Position numbers and translations under genes: made by a program. The notes beneath the pieces were generated by a model. That model was given only the letters and a program-made list of their open reading frames with translations, was not told the DNA's origin and did not search any database. Of a stretch of DNA of 64,000 nt, positions 1-8,072 are shown one piece after another (position 1 is the stretch's first letter; every line of letters begins with the position of its first letter). The stretch covers positions 176,919 through 240,918 of the forward strand of contig JBFWSR010000002.1 of the NCBI GenBank assembly GCA_050248275.1, given 5' to 3'. The stretch comes from CAILZL01 sp050248275. Lineage in GTDB: Bacteria; Pseudomonadota; Gammaproteobacteria; Steroidobacterales; Steroidobacteraceae.

Positions 1-30
1 TCGCGCCCTCAATCAGTCACTACAATCAAC

Positions 31-597
31 TCAGATCTTGCCGACCAGATCGATCGACGGCGTCAGGGTCTTGGCGCCTTCGTTCCACTTGGCCGGACAC
101 ACCTGGCCAGGATGCGAAGCGGTGTACTGGGCAGCCTTCAGCTTGCGTACGGTTTCCTTCACATCACGGGCGATTTCGTTGGAATGCACTTCCATCGTCT
201 TGATGGTCAGGTTCGGATCGATGATGAATGTGCCGCGCAGCGCCAGACCTTCTTCCGGGATATGCACGCCGAAGGCATTGGTCAGCGCATGGGTTGGGTC
301 ACCCACCAGCGGGAACTTGGCCTTGCCTACTGCCGGGCTGGTTTCGTGCCACACCTTGTGCGAGAAGTGGGTGTCGGTGGTGACGATGTACACCTCTGCG
401 CCGGCTTTCTGGAACTCGGCGTAGTTGTCGGCGGCGTCTTCAATCTCGGTGGGGCAGTTGAAGGTGAACGCGGCCGGCATGAAGATCAGCACGGACCACT
501 TGCCCTTCAGGCTGGCTTCGGTCACTTCAATGAACTTGCCGTTGTGGAAGGCCTGGGCCTTGAAAGGTTGCACCTGGGTGTTGATCAATGAACTCAT
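31..597 (-). CDS. ahpC: Alkyl hydroperoxide reductase subunit C (2-Cys peroxiredoxin)
   Basis: A cytoplasmic peroxiredoxin of 188 residues, the usual AhpC length, which reduces H2O2 and organic hydroperoxides. The peroxidatic cysteine is C48 in FTFNCPTE and the resolving cysteine is C167 in HPGQVCPAKW, so the two-cysteine cycle is intact. The family usually has Val where N47 stands. The frame stays open 18 codons upstream, but the ATG at 597 is preceded by GGAGA and gives the family N-terminus MSSLINTQ. No ahpF lies within the window, so its reductase must be encoded elsewhere. An OxyR-like half site and a sigma70-like promoter lie upstream. Confidence 0.96.
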   Translation of the reverse strand: MSSLINTQVQPFKAQAFHNGKFIEVTEASLKGKWSVLIFMPAAFTFNCPTEIEDAADNYAEFQKAGAEVYIVTTDTHFSHKVWHETSPAVGKAKFPLVGDPTHALTNAFGVHIPEEGLALRGTFIIDPNLTIKTMEVHSNEIARDVKETVRKLKAAQYTASHPGQVCPAKWNEGAKTLTPSIDLVGKI

Positions 598-649
598 TCG
601 TATATCTCCATGGAAGTTGACAAGGATTGAATGCCTTGTGGATGTGAAC

Positions 650-713
650 AATATAGAGCCCGGCGTCCAAGAGCCAATTGATAGAACAGCGCATGTCCAT
701 AGGCATTCCCTAT
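650..713 (-). promoter_or_regulatory. Putative ahpC promoter with OxyR-like half site
   Basis: On the minus strand a -35-like TTGGCT (677-672), a 16-base spacer and a -10-like TATATT (655-650) precede ahpC. Just upstream, 699-713 reads ATAG-N7-CTAT, the dyad bound by one OxyR dimer. A second ATAG at 681-684 is out of register with the full tetramer consensus. The position upstream of -35 of a peroxide-stress gene fits activation by OxyR. This was read by eye and is inferred. Confidence 0.42.
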
Positions 714-759
714 CGGCGCCTGGGCGCAGGACGCGTCTTGCATATCGTGCCGGCTCAAG

Positions 760-1713
760 TTGACTGAACTGTTAAGATACAGCTCCATTTTCCGACCAGA
801 TTGCCCCTTGTCCGCCACCCGACCGCACCGCCCCGTCCTGGGCGTCTCACTGAAACTCGCCTCGGTCGTCATGCTGTCGAGCATGTCCGCCTGCGTGAAA
901 TTTCTGGGCACTGACATGCCGATGGGCGAAACCATCTTTGTGCGCAGCCTGATCGCAGTCATTACGCTGGCGCTGATCGCGCGTTTCACTGTGGGTATGC
1001 AGGTGCTGAAGACCGATCACTGGCAACGCCACGCGCGCCGTTCGCTGTTCGGCACCATCAGCATGTTCTGTCTGTTCACCGCGCTGACCCTGATTCCGCT
1101 GGCGGATGTCACGGTCATCGGCTTCACTTCGCCGATGTTTGTCACCGTGCTGGCCATGCTGTTTCTGGGCGAACGCATTCATGCCTTCCGCTGGACCGCA
1201 CTGGGCATCGGTCTGGTCGGTGTGCTGATCATGATCAGCCCGCATCTGCATCTGGGCAGCGGCCAGACCTTGGGCCTCAGCGCCGCCTTCGCCGCCACCC
1301 TGTTCTCGGCGATAGCCATGATCTTCCTGCGCCGCATGAGCGGCGCCGAGCATGCCATCACGATTACCTTCTACTTCATGCTGACTTCGATGGCCTGCGC
1401 CTTGCTCACGCTGCCCTGGGGCTGGATCGTGCCGGATGGTCGGCAATTGCTGGTATTGCTGATGACCGGCGCCTTTGGCGTGCTGGGTCAGCTGCTGCTG
1501 TCTTTCTCGTATCGTTATGCCGAAGCCTCGACCATTGCGCCGCTGGACTACAGCAGCATGATCATGGCGGTGCTGCTCGGTTATCTGTTTTTTGCCGAGC
1601 TGCCGAACTGGTCCATCTGGTTCGGCGCGCCCCTGGTGATGGCTTCCGGACTGATCATTTTCTGGCGTGAATATCGTTTGCAGCTGCTGCGGTTGCGGGA
1701 CGAAACCGCCTGA
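760..1713 (+). CDS. EamA/DMT-family membrane transporter
   Basis: An integral inner-membrane protein of about 300 residues with ten predicted helices arranged as two EamA halves, the drug/metabolite transporter architecture. The first half begins near residue 27 (LGVSLKLASVV) and the second near residue 170. The conserved MGETIFVRSLIA and LGERI stretches fit the family. The substrate cannot be read from sequence. The start is uncertain: the longest form begins with TTG at 760 without a clear ribosome site, and another TTG at 808 would still keep the first helix. The first ATG (871) would cut into helix 1. It is divergent from ahpC. Confidence 0.85.
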   Translation: MTELLRYSSIFRPDCPLSATRPHRPVLGVSLKLASVVMLSSMSACVKFLGTDMPMGETIFVRSLIAVITLALIARFTVGMQVLKTDHWQRHARRSLFGTISMFCLFTALTLIPLADVTVIGFTSPMFVTVLAMLFLGERIHAFRWTALGIGLVGVLIMISPHLHLGSGQTLGLSAAFAATLFSAIAMIFLRRMSGAEHAITITFYFMLTSMACALLTLPWGWIVPDGRQLLVLLMTGAFGVLGQLLLSFSYRYAEASTIAPLDYSSMIMAVLLGYLFFAELPNWSIWFGAPLVMASGLIIFWREYRLQLLRLRDETA

Positions 1714-1719
1714 ATCCGT

Positions 1720-2556
1720 TCACAGACTGCGCCACACCATGCGCACAGCCATCAGCATCAGGAACAGGCCAAACGCCAGACTGAGCTGACGACGCGTCAG
1801 GCGATGCGCCCACTGTGCGCCCAGCGGCGCGGCCAGCCAGGTTGCCGGCGCAATCAGGGCAAAGCCCAGGCAGTTCACGTAACCCACATTGAACGGCGGC
1901 ATGGGCAAGTGAGCCACATCCGCCAGCAGGAAGCCCAGTGTGGCCGGCGCCGCGATCCACAAACCGAGCAACGAAGCCGTCCCCACGGCGCGATGCATGG
2001 GCTGATTGCATAAGGTCATGACCGGCACGCTCAGCGAGCCGCCGCCAATACCCATCAACGTGGAGACACTGCCAATCAGAAACGGCAGCCACGAGGCCCG
2101 CCAGCCCAGCGGCAAATCGCGGCGCAGGGTCACATGATCCAGCGGCAGCAACATTTTCAGGGCGACCAGCGCAGCGACACCCGCGAATACCAGACGCAAT
2201 ACCGCGCCATTCAGACGGGCCGCCAGCAGGGCCGCCACCAGCGCACCCACCACAATGGGCAGCGCCCAGGCACGCACCACCTGACGATCAATGGCGTCGC
2301 GTCGTGCATGCGCCCGCGAGGAAGAAATGGCGGTGGGAATGATAGTGACCAAAGAAGTTGCCACCGCCACCTTGATGCTGAGATCAGCGGACACGCCCGT
2401 CAGCGACAGCACCCACTCCAGCACCGGCACCAGCACGATGCCGCCACCCACACCCAGCATGCCCGCGATCACCCCGGACAGGGCTCCGGCTGCCAGCATG
2501 GCCAGCGCATACGGCAATGCGAATGACAGCAGCGTGTTCCAGCTTCCCTGCATCAA
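1720..2556 (-). CDS. TauE/SafE-family sulfite exporter-like permease
   Basis: A 278-residue polytopic inner-membrane protein of the TauE/SafE (formerly DUF81) family, which exports sulfite, sulfoacetate or similar anions. Its two homologous halves each carry the family's glycine-rich turn: GMLGVGGGIVLVPVLEW near residues 32-48 and LMGIGGGSLSVPVMT in the second half. About eight membrane segments are visible. It converges on the EamA gene with only a six-base gap. No sulfur genes lie nearby, so the substrate is unassigned. The start at 2556 is one of two adjacent ATGs. Confidence 0.87.
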   Translation of the reverse strand: MMQGSWNTLLSFALPYALAMLAAGALSGVIAGMLGVGGGIVLVPVLEWVLSLTGVSADLSIKVAVATSLVTIIPTAISSSRAHARRDAIDRQVVRAWALPIVVGALVAALLAARLNGAVLRLVFAGVAALVALKMLLPLDHVTLRRDLPLGWRASWLPFLIGSVSTLMGIGGGSLSVPVMTLCNQPMHRAVGTASLLGLWIAAPATLGFLLADVAHLPMPPFNVGYVNCLGFALIAPATWLAAPLGAQWAHRLTRRQLSLAFGLFLMLMAVRMVWRSL

Positions 2557-2684
2557 GTCCAGACTCCCGGCGCGGCTGCAGAATCCTGCAGAAACGAGGC
2601 GTCACGTCCGACAACATTGATGACAGGCAAGCTGGCCACTCCACAGTGCAATCGCGGCACCATAAGACCAGCGGCGGCAATGGG

Positions 2685-4199
2685 TCAACCGGCAAGAATC
2701 TCATCAACTACCGGCCAGTAACGATTGTTTTCGGATTGAGTGGGCACACGCACCACGCGCTGCCGTGTGTATTCGCGCAACGCTTCCAGGCTGCCTTCCT
2801 CGCGGCCATAGCCGGTGGCCTTGGTGCCGTTGAATGGCATGGCGGTGTAACCAATGCATTGATAATTGTTCAGATAGATTGTGCCGACTTCCAGCCGCCT
2901 GCTCAGATGGGTAGCAGTAGTGGTGCTTTGCGTAAACGCCACCGCCAACAATCCATAGCGCGAGTCGTTCGCCATGGCGATGCCTTCATCAACCGAATTG
3001 AAGGACATGATGCAGGCGACCGGACCAAACACTTCCTCATGCACAATGCTCATGTCCGAACGTACATCCGCCAGCACAGTGGGCGGTACGAAATAACCAT
3101 TGCACAGTGGCTCACCCATTGGCACGGATGCCTGCGCGGCAATGCGCGCACCGGCCGCACAGGCCGCGGCGATCTGCTGCAGCGCCAGTTGCTGACGTTC
3201 ACGGCAGCTCAACGGTCCGACGTGCGTGGCCGGATTCATGCTGTCGCCCACTTGCAGACGTGGTACGGCGCTCGTCAATTGCGACAGAAGCCGCTCATGG
3301 ATGCGTCGCTGCAACAACACACGCGGCAACGCAGTACGCGCCTCACCCTGGTTGGAATAAGCGCCTTCAAGAATGGCGCGTAACGCCAGATTCAGGTCAG
3401 CGTCGTCAAACACCATGATGGCGTTGCGGCTGCCCAGTTGCATGATGGCCGGCATGACCTTGTCCGCTGCCGTGTGCAATACCGCCCTGCCAACGGCAGT
3501 ATCGCCGGTAAAGGACACTTTGCTGATCAATGGATGCTCCACCAGCGCCTGTCCCACTGACGTACCCTGGCCCAACACCAGTTGCAACACGCCACTGGGA
3601 AAAATCGGCGCAATCAATTCGATCAAGCGCGTTACCGGCAGGCTGCTGGCACAACTTGGTTTAAGCACCACCGTATTGCCCGCCACCAATGCCGGAGCCA
3701 GCTTGGCGCTGGCGTACAGCAACGGCCAGGCAGTGGGAGTCAGCGCAGCCACGACGCCATAAGGCTCGGCCATGATGCGGTCGTGATAAGTACCGCCGTC
3801 CACAAAGCCATTGGGCATGGTCACGGCGGCGCTGCCGAAATAACGGAAGGCGTTGATGCATTCTTCCACATCAATGCTGCGCGACAGGCCAATCAGCATG
3901 CCGGTCTGAATGGTAGTCAGTTGCGCCAGCTCTTCCGCATGTTGCCGGATGACACGCGCCGCCTCATGCAGCATGTGACTGCGCTCGTTGACCGGACGCC
4001 AGCGCCAATCACGCTCGAAAGCAGTTTTCGCCGCCAGCACGGCGCCATCGACCTCCGCGAGGCCGCTGCCCTGAACCATGACAATCATCCGGTCCGTGGC
4101 CGGATTAAAGACTGGAAACTGATCTTCTTCGCGACTGGATGACCAGCGCGACAAACGCACAGTTTCATCGTCTCCAATCATGGGTCGGTCACGAAGCAT
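2685..4199 (-). CDS. Aldehyde-dehydrogenase homologue lacking catalytic residues (probable pseudoenzyme)
   Basis: A full-length ALDH-fold protein (504 residues from the ATG at 4199, which follows AGGGG; the frame is open 26 codons further). The fold and cofactor elements are present: VAGNTVVLKPS with the NAD-site lysine, SFTGDTAVGR, and HEEVFGPV. Each catalytic position is changed. The oxyanion Asn of TPWN is lost (TPTAW); the general-base Glu of ELGGK is Gln (QLGSR, DNA 3435-3450); the nucleophilic Cys of NxGQxC is Arg (NQGEARTA, DNA about 3332-3358). The frame is uninterrupted, so this is not simple decay. It should not oxidise aldehydes by the family mechanism. A regulatory, structural or other NAD(P)-binding role is possible but not shown. 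A divergent cytochrome c gene follows. Confidence 0.9.
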   Translation of the reverse strand: MLRDRPMIGDDETVRLSRWSSSREEDQFPVFNPATDRMIVMVQGSGLAEVDGAVLAAKTAFERDWRWRPVNERSHMLHEAARVIRQHAEELAQLTTIQTGMLIGLSRSIDVEECINAFRYFGSAAVTMPNGFVDGGTYHDRIMAEPYGVVAALTPTAWPLLYASAKLAPALVAGNTVVLKPSCASSLPVTRLIELIAPIFPSGVLQLVLGQGTSVGQALVEHPLISKVSFTGDTAVGRAVLHTAADKVMPAIMQLGSRNAIMVFDDADLNLALRAILEGAYSNQGEARTALPRVLLQRRIHERLLSQLTSAVPRLQVGDSMNPATHVGPLSCRERQQLALQQIAAACAAGARIAAQASVPMGEPLCNGYFVPPTVLADVRSDMSIVHEEVFGPVACIMSFNSVDEGIAMANDSRYGLLAVAFTQSTTTATHLSRRLEVGTIYLNNYQCIGYTAMPFNGTKATGYGREEGSLEALREYTRQRVVRVPTQSENNRYWPVVDEILAG

Positions 4200-4399
4200 C
4201 GTTACCCCTGTTGTCGCTGTCGGCCATTTACTCACTTGTACACAGGGCAAAACCCTGCGCATGTCACCGTAAGTCAACTCTGCGCGCAGCCCGGCACACG
4301 GACATCGGTACTATCCGCGAACGGCAGCGCGCCACTGGATGCAGACAAAACTGCTACCATTCCCGGCCTGAATCACCGCATCATGATCCGGCAATACGC

Positions 4400-4834
4400 A
4401 TGAACAAAATCACTGGTTACTCGTTACTGATCGGCCTGTCCGGCCTGACTCAAACTGCTCATGCAGCGGACTTCGCCGCCTACTCCGGCGAACAATTGTT
4501 TCAACGCCTGTGCGCTTCATGTCATGGCAGCGGCGCGCAGGGCAACGGCCCCGTTGCCGCCTCCCTGAATGTCGCCGTCCCCAATCTGCGCGAGCTGACC
4601 AAGCGCAACCGCGGTACTTTTCCGATGGAAAAAATAGAAAAGATCGTCGATGGCCGCATCAGCCTGGCGCCGCACGGCACACGCATCATGCCGGTATGGG
4701 GCGATGAGCTGCTGCGTTCAGAAGCCGGCGATCCTGAAGCCGAACGCGCCACCGCCAATCTGATACACAAGATCGTCGAGTATCTGCGCGACATTCAAGG
4801 CGTCCCGCCAGAACAAGACTCAACCGGCAAGTAA
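4400..4834 (+). CDS. Small periplasmic class I cytochrome c
   Basis: 144 residues. It starts with a Sec signal peptide (hydrophobic run, then the AHA-AD cleavage site near residue 22). The single haem site CASCH follows, with a downstream Met (RIMPVW) as likely sixth ligand. It is a soluble or loosely attached periplasmic electron carrier. The partner is unknown: the nearest redox-like gene is the divergent, catalytically altered ALDH homologue. The frame is open further upstream, but the ATG at 4400 is the only start placing the signal peptide at the N-terminus. A strong hairpin follows the stop codon. Confidence 0.9.
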   Translation: MNKITGYSLLIGLSGLTQTAHAADFAAYSGEQLFQRLCASCHGSGAQGNGPVAASLNVAVPNLRELTKRNRGTFPMEKIEKIVDGRISLAPHGTRIMPVWGDELLRSEAGDPEAERATANLIHKIVEYLRDIQGVPPEQDSTGK

Positions 4835-4840
4835 CCAACA

Positions 4841-4867
4841 AGACCGACTGGATAATCCAGTCGGTCT
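4841..4867. terminator. Hairpin between convergent genes
   Basis: A perfect 12-bp stem (AGACCGACTGGA and its complement) with a three-base TAA loop lies just after the cytochrome c stop and before the convergent DUF5666 stop. The plus strand continues CTTTGG, so the U-tract is short. It probably serves as a terminator, perhaps in both directions. Confidence 0.7.
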
Positions 4868-4918
4868 TTGGCCTTATGATTGAGCCCATTTCATTTGTGG
4901 CGTAGTCGAACGCCGTAA

Positions 4919-6397
4919 TTACGGCGATTCAATCTCGACTCGTTCTGCGGCCAACCCTACGCCCGGAGTCCATGCGGCCTGATTCGCGCCGCGCGCATTC
5001 ACCATCACACCATTGGCAGTCGCAGCCGAAAAGAACGCCGCCTGCGAAATATTATTGCCGTTGATATCACGAAATTCGGTCACTCCCGCCGTGGTATTCA
5101 CGGTGGCCGTCAGCAGATCAAACTTGGGGGATGTAATCGCCTGCGGAAACGCGCGAATTTCCAGGCGATTGGTAGCCGAGGCAGCACGCCGCTCAATCGT
5201 CACGGCGGTCATCGCCGTATGTGCGGCATTCTCATAGCCACGGACTTCCAGATAATTACCAGACTGGATGTTGCTCAAACCAAAGCTCGAGTTGGATGAG
5301 CCCAACTTGTCCACGTATTGTGTAGTCGAAGTGGTGCTCACCGTGATGCCGAACATCTTGAATGTTCCCGCACTGGCATTCGGCGCCTCGTCCACAAATC
5401 CTGTCAGGCGCGTGTTGGTGCCCTGCTTGAACTCGATCTTACTCGCCATCAGTACGCCGCTGCTGTTGAATGTGCCTTCAACCTCCACTTTGGTACCGGC
5501 GATCAGATTACTGGCAGCGCCATTGACATACCGGGGTGAGCTGGCAGTACTGACACTGACCGAACCCATCGAGAAAACATTGCCTGAAACGGTGGTGATG
5601 ATCCCTTCGATTTCACCCAGCCCACTTGTGGCGGATATGCCGCAACTCTTTACTTCAACACTGGTTGCATTAAAGACCGTGCCATTAAAGCCGCCCTTCA
5701 CTTCAACGCATACATTGTTATTGCCAGGCGAACCGTTGGGCAGTTGTGCGCCAGTGAAATCAATCAGGGTGGAGCCAATAGTGAAGGTCACACCCGACAG
5801 GTTTGTTACTTTACCTGTCAGCTCATAGCCATTACTGCCCACGCCAGTCTTCACTTCCACGCGCGTAGCTTCCACCTGATCCAGGTTATTTACAAAGCCA
5901 CTGATTTCGACCACCACGGTATTGGCTGGTTGAGCAGCGAGCGCATCAAGATCGGCAATACCTGCAAACACCGTCGCGCCGGTTACTTTCACGGTTTGTC
6001 CCAACACGGTGAAAGTGCTGGCAGCCGTGTTCACGCTGGCCACCGGCCCCTGCAGATTGTCACTAAACTCGACGCTGGTCGCGGTACCCCTGCCGGTAGT
6101 GGTATTGATGCCGCCATTCACAGTCACGACCTGACCGATGCGCAGATCGGACTGGTTTAAGCCACTGATACCTTCCACCTTCACGGTGCTGCTGGATAAA
6201 TCGAACTCCACGCCATTGACGAAGATGCTGCCGAACGCGGTGATCGGTCCTACCGCCACACCGGGCACGCTGCTGCCGCCATTGGTGATGCCGCTGCCGT
6301 TGATGCCGGCGGTGGTGCTGTCAGACCCGCCGCCGCAGGCCACGAACATGCTGGACAGAGCCAGCATCATTACTGATAAAAAATGTCGGGCATTCAT
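4919..6397 (-). CDS. DUF5666 repeat lipoprotein
   Basis: A 492-residue exported lipoprotein. The N-terminus MNARHFL, a hydrophobic stretch and the lipobox MFVAC lead into a GGGS-rich linker typical of mature lipoproteins. The rest is a series of beta-rich DUF5666 units (repeats of the form GxVxSVNxxxxxFxVxGxxVxVxxxT), low in charge and rich in Ser/Thr/Val. The function of DUF5666 is unknown; the build suggests an outer-membrane or surface protein. Its ATG overlaps the TGA of the upstream DUF6502 gene (ATGA), so the two are translationally coupled. Confidence 0.88.
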   Translation of the reverse strand: MNARHFLSVMMLALSSMFVACGGGSDSTTAGINGSGITNGGSSVPGVAVGPITAFGSIFVNGVEFDLSSSTVKVEGISGLNQSDLRIGQVVTVNGGINTTTGRGTATSVEFSDNLQGPVASVNTAASTFTVLGQTVKVTGATVFAGIADLDALAAQPANTVVVEISGFVNNLDQVEATRVEVKTGVGSNGYELTGKVTNLSGVTFTIGSTLIDFTGAQLPNGSPGNNNVCVEVKGGFNGTVFNATSVEVKSCGISATSGLGEIEGIITTVSGNVFSMGSVSVSTASSPRYVNGAASNLIAGTKVEVEGTFNSSGVLMASKIEFKQGTNTRLTGFVDEAPNASAGTFKMFGITVSTTSTTQYVDKLGSSNSSFGLSNIQSGNYLEVRGYENAAHTAMTAVTIERRAASATNRLEIRAFPQAITSPKFDLLTATVNTTAGVTEFRDINGNNISQAAFFSAATANGVMVNARGANQAAWTPGVGLAAERVEIESP

Positions 6398-7218
6398 TTT
6401 CGTCCCCTCGGTTTGAAATCCTGAATGTGATAAAGCCCGGCACCCAGGCGAATGCGCCGGGCTTCGGTGTTGTCGGCATCGACTTGCTGGTGCTGCGTCA
6501 ACCAATCGTCAACGCGTTCGAGAAAACCCTGCCCTTCGCGCGCCAGGAAGGTCTGGAAGGCGGGCAGATGACGCGGATCGATGGCGTCATTTTCCGCACG
6601 TCGCTCGAAGCGACGCGGTTCGCTGCCGGCGCTGGCAAGGTTGTGAACCAGCACATTGCCGAGATCTTCCAGCACGCTGCCGGCGCGCAGGGCGCTGTCC
6701 GCTTCAATCGGCTGCGGGATATAAACGCGACTCAAGACCTGCAACCGGCCGTCTGCCTGCTCGGCTACCGCTGCAACCGCTTTCAGTTCCTTCAACAACG
6801 CAGTGGCCGGCATGTCGCCGGCATGGCGCAGACACAGATCGGCAAATGACGGCGCAGCGCCCTCGGCAGGCAACAGCAGCGGTTGCCCGGCAACGCAGTA
6901 ATCGGCGTCCTGATACCAGCCCGACAACACCCGCTGGGCTGCATTCAGATATCGCGGTTCTTCAGCTTCATCCGTCCCGCTGAGTTCACGCAGACGGGCG
7001 ACTTCGCGACGGTTGATGCCGGTAAGGATGGCGACTCGCGCCAGATTGGTGGGTCTGCCACGAATGCCGAATTCATCGGTGGCAATCTCGACAAACGCCT
7101 GTTTGGAAACGTCGGCGAATTCCTTCCAAGGCACACCGCTTTTGATCAGCAGGCGGGCCAACGGCCGCAGCAGACGGCGGCAGGCGATCAGGAGGGCTTG
7201 TTTGGAATCAAAAACCAT
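6394..7218 (-). CDS. DUF6502 family protein
   Basis: A soluble 274-residue protein of the DUF6502 family, which is commonly found beside DUF5666 proteins. The N-terminal third is helical with a helix-turn-helix-like stretch (TNLARVAILTGINRREVARLRE), so a DNA-binding regulator or partner of the lipoprotein is conceivable but not established. I prefer the ATG at 7218 over 7230 because GGAG sits six bases before it. The stop overlaps the DUF5666 start as ATGA. An inverted repeat surrounds the ribosome site and start codon. Confidence 0.82.
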   Translation of the reverse strand: MVFDSKQALLIACRRLLRPLARLLIKSGVPWKEFADVSKQAFVEIATDEFGIRGRPTNLARVAILTGINRREVARLRELSGTDEAEEPRYLNAAQRVLSGWYQDADYCVAGQPLLLPAEGAAPSFADLCLRHAGDMPATALLKELKAVAAVAEQADGRLQVLSRVYIPQPIEADSALRAGSVLEDLGNVLVHNLASAGSEPRRFERRAENDAIDPRHLPAFQTFLAREGQGFLERVDDWLTQHQQVDADNTEARRIRLGAGLYHIQDFKPRGRK

Positions 7219-7244
7219 ATTTGGCTCCATTTAAACCAAATATG
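7216..7244. promoter_or_regulatory. Inverted repeat enclosing the DUF6502 translation start
   Basis: CATATTTGG (7216-7224) and CCAAATATG (7236-7244) are perfect 9-base complements around an 11-base spacer. On the minus strand the spacer holds the GGAG ribosome site and one arm holds the ATG. It could be an RNA hairpin controlling initiation or a dimeric operator. The symmetry is seen; the role is inferred. Confidence 0.6.
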
Positions 7245-7327
7245 ATCTTTCAGATAACGAATTGCAAGCCCCAAATACAGCGCGATGTAATTTGGTGACA
7301 GCGCAGCCGGACCCGTCTTGATGATTG

Positions 7328-7924
7328 TTACTTGGCCACGGGAGCTGCTGCGCCTGGAAACTTGGCAAACATGGCTGTAACGACGGTATTGATCCGCGCT
7401 TCGGCATTATTGCCGGTGAGATAAGTCAGATCCTGCTCAACCGACGCATGCCAGATGGGTTGACGGGTTTTGGCATCGAACAGATCCACCGCAATGCGGC
7501 CTTCACGGTAGGCATACAAGCCATCATTGGTCCAGCTCACGGACCCCATCATGCCGGGATGCCACCAGCCCCAACCCACGCCGACCCGCACGGGTGTGCG
7601 GTCTGCTTCCAGCGTCTGCCGGTTGCCGATCGCCACGGTGACATAGCAATCTGCGGTGACGCCTTCGCCCGCGGGTTGCAAACCCTGTTTCGCCAGATTG
7701 CTTTCAACCGCATCGCGCAGGCGTTGCTGATTCAACGGGTTCTCGAATGCGGGACCACCGGCAGTGAAATCGTCCGCCGACTGCTCCCATACATAGGTGT
7801 GGTAGTTGCCGATGTTGAGGCGGGAGTTGTAGTCATGACGCACGCGCGGCGTGGTGCTGCAGGCATTCAGCGCCAGCGCGGCAGTCAACAGCAAGGGAAA
7901 TACGGCAAGGCGTTTGATGAACAT
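7328..7924 (-). CDS. DUF4136 lipoprotein
   Basis: A 198-residue exported lipoprotein: MFIKRLAVFPLLLTAALALNAC ends in a lipobox (residues about 19-22), followed by a DUF4136 domain (HDYNSRLNIGNYHTYVW, later GRIAVDLFDAKTRQPIWHA). The domain is periplasmic or outer-membrane facing and its role is unknown. The frame extends far upstream, but the ATG at 7924 has GGAG eight bases before it and starts the signal peptide. It lies downstream of deaD on the same strand, 148 bases away. Confidence 0.88.
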   Translation of the reverse strand: MFIKRLAVFPLLLTAALALNACSTTPRVRHDYNSRLNIGNYHTYVWEQSADDFTAGGPAFENPLNQQRLRDAVESNLAKQGLQPAGEGVTADCYVTVAIGNRQTLEADRTPVRVGVGWGWWHPGMMGSVSWTNDGLYAYREGRIAVDLFDAKTRQPIWHASVEQDLTYLTGNNAEARINTVVTAMFAKFPGAAAPVAK

Positions 7925-8072
7925 GACATTCACTCCAGCGAGTTTGTCGGCAGCATGAAACTTATAAATTAGCCGAAGCTTAAGCTTAGTGCATGCCGCC
8001 CGCGCAGAAGTTCGCCGCGCCGTTACCGAAAACGGACATTCACGCATTCGACCGCCACCGTATTGAGGCGGA

